From the NCBI GenBank assembly GCA_022592435.1, contig JABYQS010000797.1:1-12991 (forward strand): a DNA stretch of 12,991 nucleotides, in the 5' to 3' direction. The stretch is from Cerioporus squamosus. Taxonomy: Eukaryota; Basidiomycota; Agaricomycetes; Polyporales; Polyporaceae. The notes beneath the pieces are model-generated. The model saw nothing but the letters and a program-made list of their open reading frames with translations, was not told where the DNA came from and ran no database searches. A program made the translations under genes and the position numbers. Of the stretch, positions 1 through 7,974 are shown in pieces (position 1 is the first letter of the stretch; each line of letters opens with the position of its first letter).

Positions 1-373
1 CTGGGGGATTCTTCATTGAGCTGGGCCTGGCATAGGTTTTCGTTGTGCGGTGTACAACGTACCCCCGAATCACTCTCGCGCTTGATGAGCCAGTTTCCGG
101 GGCACAGCGTTGGCACCATGCAGCCTTTTTCTCGAGAGTGCCGGATGACTGGTAAACCGTATATGTCAGTCATACCAGTATTTCTCTAGGGAGCCGTATG
201 TATGCGCATCCCACCTCTCCGGCAACAACGGCCGCAGCATCTGGAGGGAGCTAACAGAGGTACCGTATCAGTATCAGTTGCTAGCATTGATGCTCCCCAG
301 CCGAATATGAGTTCTTACCTCTGCAGTAGCCTCTGGCTCAATTTCGCGCTTGCCAAAGGTCCTCGTCGAGCGG
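1..373. other. Left edge, no gene identified
   Basis: I see no convincing coding exon, RNA gene or repeat here. The stretch lies downstream (3') of the minus-strand gene that ends at 374, so part of it may be that gene's 3' untranslated region. The open frames present on both strands have arginine- and serine-rich, low-quality translations typical of chance frames in GC-rich DNA. Confidence 0.4.
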
Positions 374-1052
374 TCATAGGGCTGTCCGTACGGTGCACAA
401 TGAGAAGAGGTCACCAACTGAAGCGGACTCGGAGGTGTAAGGTCGCACCGTGGCATGAACGATATGGAGCGCACCGCCCTCGTTACCGGAGTGGTCGCGG
501 ACGTGCGTCAAGTGGCCGCAGCCAGAACAATAGACGTCGTGGTGCACGCCATCCGGCGTGCGGCCGGCCTTGAGCGCCTCGATTATGAATTCGGGCGAGT
601 GCACACCCCGCTTGAGTGCCGTGTAGACCCTAGACGAGGAACAGAGTCACACGTGGCGGTCGTCAGTGATCTTGGTGGGTGCACCACGGTCGGAGGCCGC
701 TCACCAGTCGATGAACTCGGTCTCCTTGCCGCAGTGAGGGCACACCTGCGGGGGAGAGGTAACGTAGGTGCCCGCGACGCCGGTGTCGTAGAAGTCGGTC
801 TGGAGGAGGGCGGAGAGCCGCTCCTGCTCGTCTTGGCCGATCATCCAAGAGTAGACTGGGCGGTCGAGCTCGTCGCGCAGCTCAGTGAGCCTAACGAGGC
901 CGGTGGACCGAGCCGACGACTGGGGCGTAGAGGGAGTCAGCGTACGCCGCGGAAATGGGGAGGCTGGTGCCGGTGGCGGGACGTACGGTGACAACGACCG
1001 CAAGGACGTTGATCAGGACGATAGCGAACGCGTATAGCGGTTTGAACGCCAT
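374..1052 (-). CDS. Small membrane-anchored or secreted protein with two CxxC motifs, function unknown
   Basis: Spliced model: exons 987-1052, 705-919 and 374-629, giving 537 nt or 178 aa. Intron 1 (920-986, 67 nt) has the donor GTACGT, a CTGAC branch site and acceptor CCCAG at phase 0. Intron 2 (630-704, 75 nt) has donor GTGAGC and acceptor TAG, and joins GAC-TG to G, restoring a tryptophan. Residues 1-22 (MAFKPLYAFAIVLINVLAVV plus two) form a hydrophobic N-terminus that could be a signal peptide or anchor. A CPHC motif lies near residue 89 and a CSGC motif near residue 130, with FIDW just after the first; together they could bind one zinc ion as a split zinc ribbon. The last ~30 residues look less conserved in style. 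The start at 1052 was chosen because it opens the hydrophobic segment; an upstream ATG in the same frame at 1208 is possible but its extra residues look unlike protein. I do not recognise the family; it resembles uncharacterised basidiomycete proteins. The frame is intact. Confidence 0.66.
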
Positions 1053-2371
1053 GAGAGATGTAGTCGATGAGTACGAGCGGAGAGTTCGTGGTGCTTGCTG
1101 GTATCTGAGTTGTCTGCGAATCCGTAGCCAGGCTGGCGAGTTTGCGGTCGACGTCCTCGAGCTTTTATAGCGATACACCACGGTGCTCTCGAACGACGGC
1201 TTCGTCACCTGTGTCCTCCGTCCCGTCTAGACGGCGGGTGGAAGCCGCGACATGAAGATTTGCCTGTTATGACAGGTCCTGGAAAGGAACCCCCAAGGCC
1301 TTGGATCGCGCTCGAGAGTCGGTGACCAAGCGGCCGAGGCACCAAAAGTGGAGTCTTGGGAACCACGATGGTCTGGGCATGTCGGAGGTGTTGTAGGACG
1401 CCGCCCAGGGCGTAAGAGAGGGCGGCACCGACGCTACTGTCGGGACCGGACATTGATCCGTGGAACGAACTGGATGATAGGAGGGTTCGTTGAACAGCAT
1501 TCGCGATAATGACTGCACCGTAGCACAGCGTCAGAGCACGAATGAGGAGAGTTGAGGCGACATACCAAGCTTCGCATCATTGCTCCTGTACTGCTCAACT
1601 CGCACTCACCCACACACCCCGACTCTCAATGTTCCTGGGAACGCACCGATATACCAGTCGAGCGCTGTCCCGCAGTAAGTCCCGCTCTTCCGCCGACAGA
1701 CCTTGGTGATGACAATAGTCACAAGAACACGCCGCTCTTCGCTCCGGCATGTACTATTTGTCCTGGGTCTGAGTGCTTGGCTTGCCGTACGTCCCCGCGA
1801 CCAGTGCATCCTCCATGTTGGTGAGAGCGCCCCTGCGACGCAAAAGGTATGTAGTAGTAGGATGAGCCAGCGCATAGAACCATTTGTACATACTGGCATG
1901 GTTTCCCCCTCCTCCAAGTGCCTCATTCTGGCTGGCGCATCATCCGCCGATATGCAATGCTCTGATGATCCCTCCGCAGATCGCCGCTTCATGTCCGTGC
2001 GCCAACGGTGCTGTCGAGCAGGACTCCCGATGGTCCCGGAAGTAAGGCTTTGTTCACGTTGATGATGGCGGCACGGTGTTATCACTGTGAGGGTGAGCGT
2101 CTTCAGAAAGGTGATGAGGGCGCAAGCATTAATATGGCACTCACCGCACGACTGATCGTGTGTCCCGAGCAAGATCCCATTTCTCTATCTACCCGGTGCC
2201 ACTGCACTCACCGCTGGAGACTGGCACGATATACCAGTTTCGCGCTCACAGTACGCGCGCACAGACAATCGCGTTGCACGCGACGTGCGCATATGGCATA
2301 ACTGTAACCAATAGTCATAACCCCTCTCAAGCTCCGTCCTAGTGGTGGAGACATGAACGCAGTGTCAAGCT
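1053..2371. other. 1.3-kb stretch between genes, one weak splice-consistent fragment
   Basis: No complete gene is supported. The best fragment is on the minus strand: a 61-nt candidate intron at 1833-1893 with donor GTATGT and acceptor GTCGCAG. It is followed by a short open exon ending in a stop near 1755 whose translation starts GALTNMEDALVAGTYGKPST. I could not find an upstream exon in matching phase without a stop, so it is left unassigned; it might be the last exon of a decayed or misassembled gene. Another open minus-strand frame at 1205-1453 starts MSGPDSSVGAALSYALGGVL but has no supporting motif. The remainder presumably holds the 5' region of the gene at 374-1052 and the 3' region of the gene ending at 2372. 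Confidence 0.3.
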
Positions 2372-3858
2372 TCATAGCGCCTTCCCAAGCATCCACTCGT
2401 ACATGGGCAGTTCTAGAAGGAACGCCCTCTTGACCCACAACGGCAGCGCCCGGTAGACCGCAGGCGGGAAGGGAACCAAGATCGACGTCTGCGCGCGATA
2501 TGTCTGGTAGTTGGCCCACGCGCCATTGGCGGGCTGCCGCTCGTGGTAGTCGTGACCGGAGTCTGAGTCGTCGTCGGGGTACGCCATCTGGTAGTACTTC
2601 TGCGCGGCAGGCTTCTCAGCCGTGGGTACCCCGGACCCAAAGAGCAGCAGGCTGAAAATGCGAGGGTGAGCTGAGATGGCGCTTTTAGCAATGATAAGAC
2701 GTACATCATTGTGAACAGGGGAGAGACGAGTGAGCCGAGTTGCGCCGAGCGAGCGGAGGAGCTGTGAGTACCGCCCAGCGCCGGAGCGACCGAGAGGGTC
2801 CAGATTCCCCACCAGCACAAGATCCTTGGTAGCTGCGGTTGAGCACATGTCTCGAACGATTGGATTCGGCACTTACTCGCCAAAGTAAGGCGGGTGGCGG
2901 GACCAAGCCCACAAGCCGACCTATATGCAAAACGAAGTAATTTATGAGGTGCTCTACTGCGCAGCTTCCAGATAGAGCCTACGTCGATCGGCTTGTCCTT
3001 GGGAGGGCGACTCGCCTTATACCGAAACTTCTGCCAGTCTGCTACGGATTCAATCGCCCAGCCGACAACCCAGATGATGACTCCAAGGATGTCGCTCGCG
3101 GTCCCGAATGCCGGAGGTTGGCCACTTGACACGGCCGGAGAGTTCAATATGATGATGGGGAGGGAGACGACCCAGACCCAGATGATCTGGCCTGCGCCCA
3201 GTGAGTCTGAGTCTCGGATGTAGACACATGGTGCACCACTTACCGACCCAGAAACCTGACGTCGCTGTAAGTACGACAGGAGACGGACCGAATTATCCAC
3301 GTACCCAAAAACTTGAAGAAATGCGACCTGATGTCATCGAAGCGGGTGTCGCTGCCCATCTCGAGTACGCGGTACAAGAGGAACCCTTGAGATGGCATCA
3401 ACAAGCTGCGCAGATAGACGTTGACCATGGGTGCAATGGTTCACCTGCCAGACGGGTAGCCCAAACCATCACGAAAACACTGGCCACCACATTCCGCGCC
3501 GCGAACTCCTGTCCCAGCAGAAGCGTAAGAAGTGCTGCAGTGACAGTAAGCCCAAATGCACTCAGTTCCCCCAACGACTGCGCGGCATACCGAGAATGAA
3601 GAAGTTCGACCCTATATGAGGCGTGAGCATCGTGGTCCAACAATTGTCTGGTGAATGTACTCGCCTCCAGTAAAGTCCGTTATCTTGTCGAACTGCGATG
3701 GGTATATGCGCTAGATATCGCGACTCCGGCATGCTAGAGACAAATTGACGCACCTGAAACGTCCACGCTATGGCAAAACCAGTGAGTTGGTAGCCGACGG
3801 TGACCAGCAGCGTTATGGCAAGATAGTATCCGTCCAAGACATTTGCTGGAGAGCCCAT
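2372..3858 (-). CDS. DUF1295-family multi-pass membrane protein (steroid 5-alpha-reductase C-terminal-like)
   Basis: Ten exons: 3754-3858, 3665-3692, 3591-3611, 3445-3534, 3305-3385, 3244-3255, 2983-3191, 2877-2920, 2705-2824 and 2372-2651. They total 990 nt, 329 aa, with no internal stop. Introns are 49-62 nt; all are GT-AG except intron 2 (3612-3664), which needs a GC donor (GCGAGT) to join FDKITDFTGG to SNFFIL. The protein has about seven hydrophobic segments, the first near residues 12-32, and the family motif SRHPPYFGE at residues 189-197, followed by WWGIW. The SRHPPYFGE block matches the C-terminal cofactor-binding region shared by Erg4/Erg24, isoprenylcysteine methyltransferases and DUF1295 proteins. 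The C-terminus has the WANYQTYRAQTSILVPFPPA stretch usual for fungal members. Family length is about 320-340 aa, so this looks full length. The likely role is an NADPH-dependent lipid or sterol-like reductase in the endoplasmic reticulum membrane, but no substrate is known. It is transcribed divergently from the hydrolase at 4287, sharing a 428-bp promoter region. Confidence 0.9.
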
Positions 3859-3911
3859 GGTGTTACCGGAAGGAAGGGGGGACGTAGGAAAGTAAGTGAT
3901 GAAACTGAGGG

Positions 3912-3920
3912 CTTTATATA
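3912..3920 (-). promoter_or_regulatory. TATA box of the DUF1295 gene
   Basis: The minus strand reads TATATAAAG here, 53 bases upstream of the chosen ATG at 3858. Between the two lies a pyrimidine-rich tract that could hold the transcription start. The position supports that start codon. Confidence 0.5.
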
Positions 3921-4076
3921 TGCGCACGCATCCCGATTCCCTGCGCTGTCAACGTCAGCTAGTACAGCGGTGGAGGTGTCGATCGCGACGGTCACGATCG
4001 CAGGCCTCCTCGAGATTGATCGAGTGACGCGCACGCGTTATTTACATGTATTTCGATTGTGGCTGCCGCAGCCCAG

Positions 4077-4084
4077 TGACGTCA
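4077..4084. promoter_or_regulatory. Palindromic TGACGTCA (CRE/ATF-type) site in the divergent promoter
   Basis: A perfect TGACGTCA octamer lies between the divergent genes, 218 bases upstream of the DUF1295 start and 203 bases upstream of the hydrolase start. Fungal bZIP factors of the ATF/CREB type bind this sequence. Being palindromic and roughly central, it could serve both genes. An 8-bp palindrome has a modest chance of arising at random, so occupancy is unproven. A second identical octamer lies at 6052-6059. Confidence 0.35.
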
Positions 4085-4286
4085 GTAACTGCTTCACTCT
4101 GCCATATTTATCCTTGATTCCTTGGCCCTAGAATGCCCCACGCACATCCCCACCCTCTCTTGTCTCGACGCCCTCGACTACACCCTCAAGACCCTCGACG
4201 ACGCTGCCAACGTTCTACGACGTTGCACTCGCTCTCGACGACACTACCCACGTTCTCTGCTTACTGACGACACTCACGACCATACC

Positions 4287-7200
4287 ATGCCGCCTAAGAA
4301 CCGCCAAACATACCAGGCTGAGATGCCCTACGCCAGGGAGCCTCTCAAGTCCATCTACGTAACCCAGCGACTGTTCACGTCGCTGGTGATGTGCATATGG
4401 TGGACCGTATACTACGGGCTTCTACCGCGACGCTTCCGGCCACGACCGTCGTGGACCATCAAGTGCTGCATCTCCGTCAACTTCATGCGCCGCATCTACA
4501 GGGTCACCGAGCTCGCTGGCGTGACCTGGGGTACGCGCAACCCGGACGAAGCGTGCGACAACAAGTCCCTCAAGTACACCCGCTTCGAGTGGGTCGACCC
4601 GCTGCCGGAGGAGTACCGGACAGGCATCCTCGCGGACCCGCAGGTGCCTTTCAAGCGTGTGGGGTGCTTTGTGTGGCCGAAGGAGCGGCCCAAAAGTGAG
4701 TAGTCATCTTCGTTTCCAGCCCTCGACCCAAGTTTCGCCGCCCCTGCGTTCTAGATCGCGTCCTGCCCCGTCCCAGAACGGTAAAGAATGGTGGGATCGG
4801 ACAGGACGCAACCTAGGCCGCATGGCAATTTTCCCAATCAGTCTCGAAGCGAGCCGGAATTGAGACAGCCTGCCCCGTCCTCAATATGCAAGGAACAGGA
4901 CAGAGGACGGGGCAAGACGTAGCCCTGAACGTCTCAGACCGCGACTTAGTCGAGCCACGGGTGTGAGGTTTCGTCACGCTCGGCCTCGTGGCACTCACTC
5001 CCTTCGCTTGACGACCTTCTCTGCGAAGACTTGGCCCATGGACTGGTATGGAAGTTGTTCAGCCAACATCCGACACGATGTCCCATCCATCTTTCCTCAT
5101 CTATGATCATGGCCATAATTCGATGGTAGATGGGTGCATATATGCGCTACCGTTGTCCGAGAGATGACACCATTCTCTCTGAATGACCGCGAGACGCATC
5201 GCACTACCGCTGATCAATCCAGAGGATGCGCATAGAGCGATTGTTCAGTAGTGACCTTCACGACGGAAGTCACCGAGACCGTTGGGCCCCAGTCCTTCCC
5301 TGCTCTGTCTCCCTCTCGTTGCCTTCAGGACCGCCCTAAGCGTCTGGGTTGAGACCGTCTCACTGTACAGTCGAATCTCTGATAACGAATGCTCTTGGGA
5401 GACATCTGAAGTCGGTTCGTTATGATCCCTCATCGTGGCGAGGAAGCGCCCATACGGAAAGGGTCCATCATGGAGGATGGCCAAGGTATTTCGTTCTCGG
5501 AAATTCGACTGTACGCTGCGGATTGCGTCGTGCTCGTCGTGTGGTGCTCTGTCGCGCTGCTTGACAAGATCCTCAGTGCGCTGCTCTGGACGACCACAAC
5601 ACATGCACTGTCCCTTCCACCGTAGATTTGCGGCTAGCCACCCTCGACTGCGATACAGTTGGTATATGCGCCGCTTCTATGCGAGACTAGAGCGTAGTAC
5701 GACCCCGATGTACAGGGAGGACACGTTGTGTCGCCGTGCGTCGAGCCGCACACGCAGTTGGGAGCTTGACGTAGATGCGTGGGAGGTAGTGCTGTGCCAG
5801 GGAGGTCACTGTTGAGTCTTCCGGAGTGCACTCTTGGCACAGAGAGCTCAATTGCTATTGCCCGGGTCGGCGCCATGAACGCGGACGCTGAGTGGCGCGG
5901 GGGTGAGTGTGACGTAGCTCCTACTCATATCGTCTGTGTCTGGGAGACAAGATGGTGCAAGAGTGTAGCTATTGGCTCGAGACTACGATGCAGGAGTTGC
6001 TGGAGAGACGCACACGTTTGTCCACTGGTATATCTCTATTGCTCATGTAACTGACGTCAGGTCCTGCAGTCATTCCCACTTGCGCCGAGCACAGCAGCGG
6101 TGATATGAGTTCCAAGAACGGTCTGATGGATAGTGGGGAGTTCGAGGCCGCTGCTGGCGAAGTTCCCCTCATTGGTATCTTCTTGCACGGTGGAGGATAT
6201 TGCCACATGTCCGCGCACGAGAACTCGTCAACGTCTAAGATCCCTGCGCGCCTCATGAAGGTGCGTATTCGAGCTTTCTACGATCTATTCAAACTGAAGT
6301 CACCGCAGCACAAGGCTTTTACCGAGATTCACGCAGTCGAGTACCGCCTCCTCCAGCATGCGCCCTTCCCCGCAGCTGTTCAAGACGCCGCCGCTGTCTA
6401 CGCGCATATCGTTCGTCGTCATCAACGACACCTCTCGAAGAGCTCCTCGTCTGGCAAAGCATCCGGCAATTCTGCTAGCGTGCCCGAGGACGACGATAAA
6501 CCGCAGGTCGACGCGGTGATAGACTACCTCAGCGTCGATAACGAGGCATATCGCGAGCAGGCGAAGAACAAGAAGGAGAACGCAGAGATACATGCCCGCG
6601 TCTCCGAGGCATCAGCCAATCTGAACTGCAAGATCATCCTCATTGGTGACAGCGCCGGTGGCAACCTGGTGCTTGCACTTGCACGCTGGATCCGAGACGA
6701 GGGCGTTCTCCCACCTCCAGACGGTCTCCTGCTGCTCTCTCCTTCGTGCGATCCATGTGAGTCCTTGTGACGAAAGTAGTGCACGTCTGGCTGACTTATG
6801 CTCCCCAGCGCATGCTTTCCCTGAAACGCCCTCGTCATACATCCCGCGTCCGCACGCTGATACCGATTACCTCGTCGATACCCCGGAACCCCGCGCTCTC
6901 CTGCAGCGCACCTTCCTCGGCCACAACTCGATTGAGACCATGCACAGTCCCTACGTCAGCCCCGCGTCCAGTCGCGTCCTCTCCGCCTTCTACGGCGACG
7001 CCTTCGCCGCGAGCGTTTCGGACCTCACCATTGCACAGCTAGACGACCAGCAGCGGCAGTTCCTCCGTACGATGTCCTCCGCGCCCGCGACGCCCGTTCC
7101 ATCCACGCCCGCTCTGTCCAACGCCATCCCGCTCGTGCTCGGTCCCCCCGAGGCGACCGCCGAGCCCGACCGCAGCCCGACGTCTCTCCAGCGCCCTATC

Positions 7201-7446
7201 ATCGCCTCTCCGCGCGGTCTCAGCTTGTTCACGGAGTTCCCGAAGGTGTGTGTCGTGCTCGGGGATGCGGAGCGGCTGGAGCGCGAGGTGACGAAGCTTG
7301 TCGGGGCGATGGAGCGCGACGGGACGGAGGTGCATACGATCTGGGTGAAGGACGCGCCGCACGATGTGCTGATGATGGGGTGGTGGGATGAGAAGGTGCG
7401 GGATGCGGTGTGGAAGCAGGTCGAGGAGTGGGTGGGGCAGGTGTGA
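4287..7446 (+). CDS. Membrane-anchored alpha/beta hydrolase, HSL / arylacetamide deacetylase type
   Basis: Spliced model: exons 4287-4695, 6070-6260, 6309-6756 and 6809-7446, totalling 1686 nt or 561 aa with consistent phases. Introns 2 (48 nt) and 3 (52 nt) are normal; intron 1 is about 1374 nt. Residues 28-46 form a membrane segment. The N-terminal region includes VTELAGVTWGTR and VPFKRVGCFVWPKERP, typical of basidiomycete membrane esterases in this family. HGGG at residues 176-179 forms the oxyanion hole. VEYRLLQHAPFPAAVQD matches the xYRLAPExPFPAAxxD block. The nucleophile is Ser315 in GDSAGG; the probable acid is Asp502 in LGDAER and the base His534 in KDAPHDVLM. The full triad suggests an active carboxylester hydrolase on lipid or acetyl esters, probably facing the ER or another membrane. 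A low-complexity insert lies at about residues 243-305. The ATG at 4287 has A at -3; the frame is open upstream but has no earlier ATG. Joining exon 1 to exon 2 rests on family order and phase, not on a transcript. Confidence 0.86.
4762..4880 (+). repeat. Short direct repeat CCTGCCCCGTCC, two copies
   Basis: The 12-mer CCTGCCCCGTCC occurs at 4762-4773 and again at 4869-4880, 107 bases apart, inside the large first intron of the hydrolase. The second copy is the left arm of the hairpin at 4871-4914. Confidence 0.55.
4871..4914 (+). repeat. Perfect 12-bp hairpin with 20-nt loop
   Basis: TGCCCCGTCCTC at 4871-4882 is the exact reverse complement of GAGGACGGGGCA at 4903-4914. The GC-rich stem would be stable in RNA or single-stranded DNA. 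It could be a remnant of a mobile element end or an intronic RNA structure; nothing flanking it decides which. Confidence 0.6.
5358..5520. repeat. Imperfect inverted repeat with coding-like arms
   Basis: The left arm (5358-5399), read on the minus strand, matches the right arm (5480-5520) on the plus strand at about 30 of 42 positions, including an identical ATTCGACTGTAC. About 80 bases separate the arms. In one frame the arms translate to HSLSEIRLY and ISFSEIRLY, and two of the three core mismatches fall at synonymous third positions. This pattern suggests two divergent copies of one coding sequence in opposite orientation. The plus copy opens with an ATG at 5470 and continues as a hydrophobic stretch (AADCVVLVVWCSVALLDKIL) to a stop at 5625. 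That loosely recalls the first membrane segment of fungal DUF6533 proteins, which I hold only weakly. Confidence 0.45.
6052..6059. promoter_or_regulatory. Second TGACGTCA site, at the 3' end of the large intron
   Basis: This octamer is identical to the one at 4077-4084 and overlaps the CTGAC branch site and an alternative acceptor of the hydrolase's first intron. It lies about 46 bases upstream of an in-frame ATG at 6105 (residue 149), so an internal promoter is conceivable. Equally, it may simply be a branch site plus acceptor that happens to form the octamer. Confidence 0.2.
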
Positions 7447-7913
7447 GGCCTAGATGGACTCGTTCGCGTAATCAGGATCTTTTCGGACGTGCATATATGT
7501 GTGTTGATGTATTGTGTATATACCTTCTTGCTTCCAGTTGCAGAATACTGTGGATGTGTTCTACATGCGGGCGAACTCGAATTGGTTTGGCTCGTGAGGA
7601 GCGTAGCGCCCATCCGCCCCGACTCGGCATTGCGACAAAGTTGATCAAAGTTGAGACGGACTCCTGTCTCCCAGAAGACATGGCCTGCACATTCATTCTA
7701 CTCGTTTCCGTAACGGAGCGCAAGCTTGTCAACGTAAGTACTACTGAGAAGGCTGGTGAGAGCGGTAGCGATAAGCTGACTCAGCATATGCAATTGTCAA
7801 TGCTACGGCCTACCAAGTCTGGCAACGCTCTGGAATTATCTTGACCTGATACTTCTCGCACGACTGGTAGCCACGACACCGGGCTACGATAAATAGACCA
7901 TCTAGACTCTAGG
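7447..7913. other. Intergenic stretch between hydrolase and F-box gene
   Basis: Just after the hydrolase stop the plus strand becomes T/A-rich (around 7493-7530, with TATATGTGTG and GTATATACC). This fits a fungal 3' untranslated and polyadenylation region. No credible exon is seen in the rest. ATAAATAG at 7889-7896 is a possible TATA-like element for the F-box gene. Confidence 0.4.
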
Positions 7914-7974
7914 GTGAGTTGCCGGTGCTTTGCTGCATTTCGCTCTGCTCAAGCCTCACAGTTCGCCGCCGCAG
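7914..7974 (+). other. Possible 5' UTR intron directly before the F-box gene start codon
   Basis: GTGAGT at 7914 and CCGCCGCAG ending at 7974 would delimit a 61-nt intron, the local norm, ending exactly at the ATG at 7975. If this intron is not real, an upstream in-frame ATG could add 15 residues. The TATA-like element at 7889 is rather close for an exon preceding the intron, so the two readings partly conflict. Confidence 0.35.

Larger units (their letters stand above)
4696..6069 (+). other. Oversized first intron of the hydrolase gene, possible insertion
   Basis: Donor GTGAGT at 4696 interrupts the codon after WPKERPK. The acceptor TGCAG ending at 6069, with a CTGAC branch site at 6051-6055, resumes in phase at IPTCAEHSS before HGGG. 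Every other intron in the window is 48-77 nt, so about 1374 nt is anomalous. The simplest reading is a normal short intron invaded by extra DNA; a misassembly is the alternative. The interval contains a perfect 12-bp hairpin, two short CCTGCCCCGTCC direct repeats, an AT palindrome GCATATATGC at 5136-5145 flanked by GGTAG and CTACC, and an inverted pair of coding-like segments near 5358-5520. I found no terminal inverted repeats, target-site duplication or transposase. Confidence 0.5.

Noticed and set aside
1606..2172. Open minus-strand frame of 188 codons.
   Set aside because: Translation has no recognisable domain, is cysteine- and arginine-rich like chance frames, and does not respect the one good intron (1833-1893) inside it.
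4122..4286. Upstream extension of the hydrolase frame to 4122.
   Set aside because: There is no ATG there (the first codon is TTG), and the extra residues look like translated pyrimidine-rich 5' UTR. The ATG at 4287 has good context.
5245..5604. Minus-strand open frame of 119 codons inside the large intron.
   Set aside because: Only the short SEIRLY-containing stretch shows sign of coding; the rest has no conserved features, so it is reported as part of the inverted repeat rather than as a gene.
1645..6036. Recurring CTGGTATATC (minus strand near 1650 and 2230, plus strand near 6026) as a dispersed repeat or terminal motif.
   Set aside because: Only 10 bases are shared by all three copies, and many such 10-mer matches are expected by chance in 13 kb on two strands.
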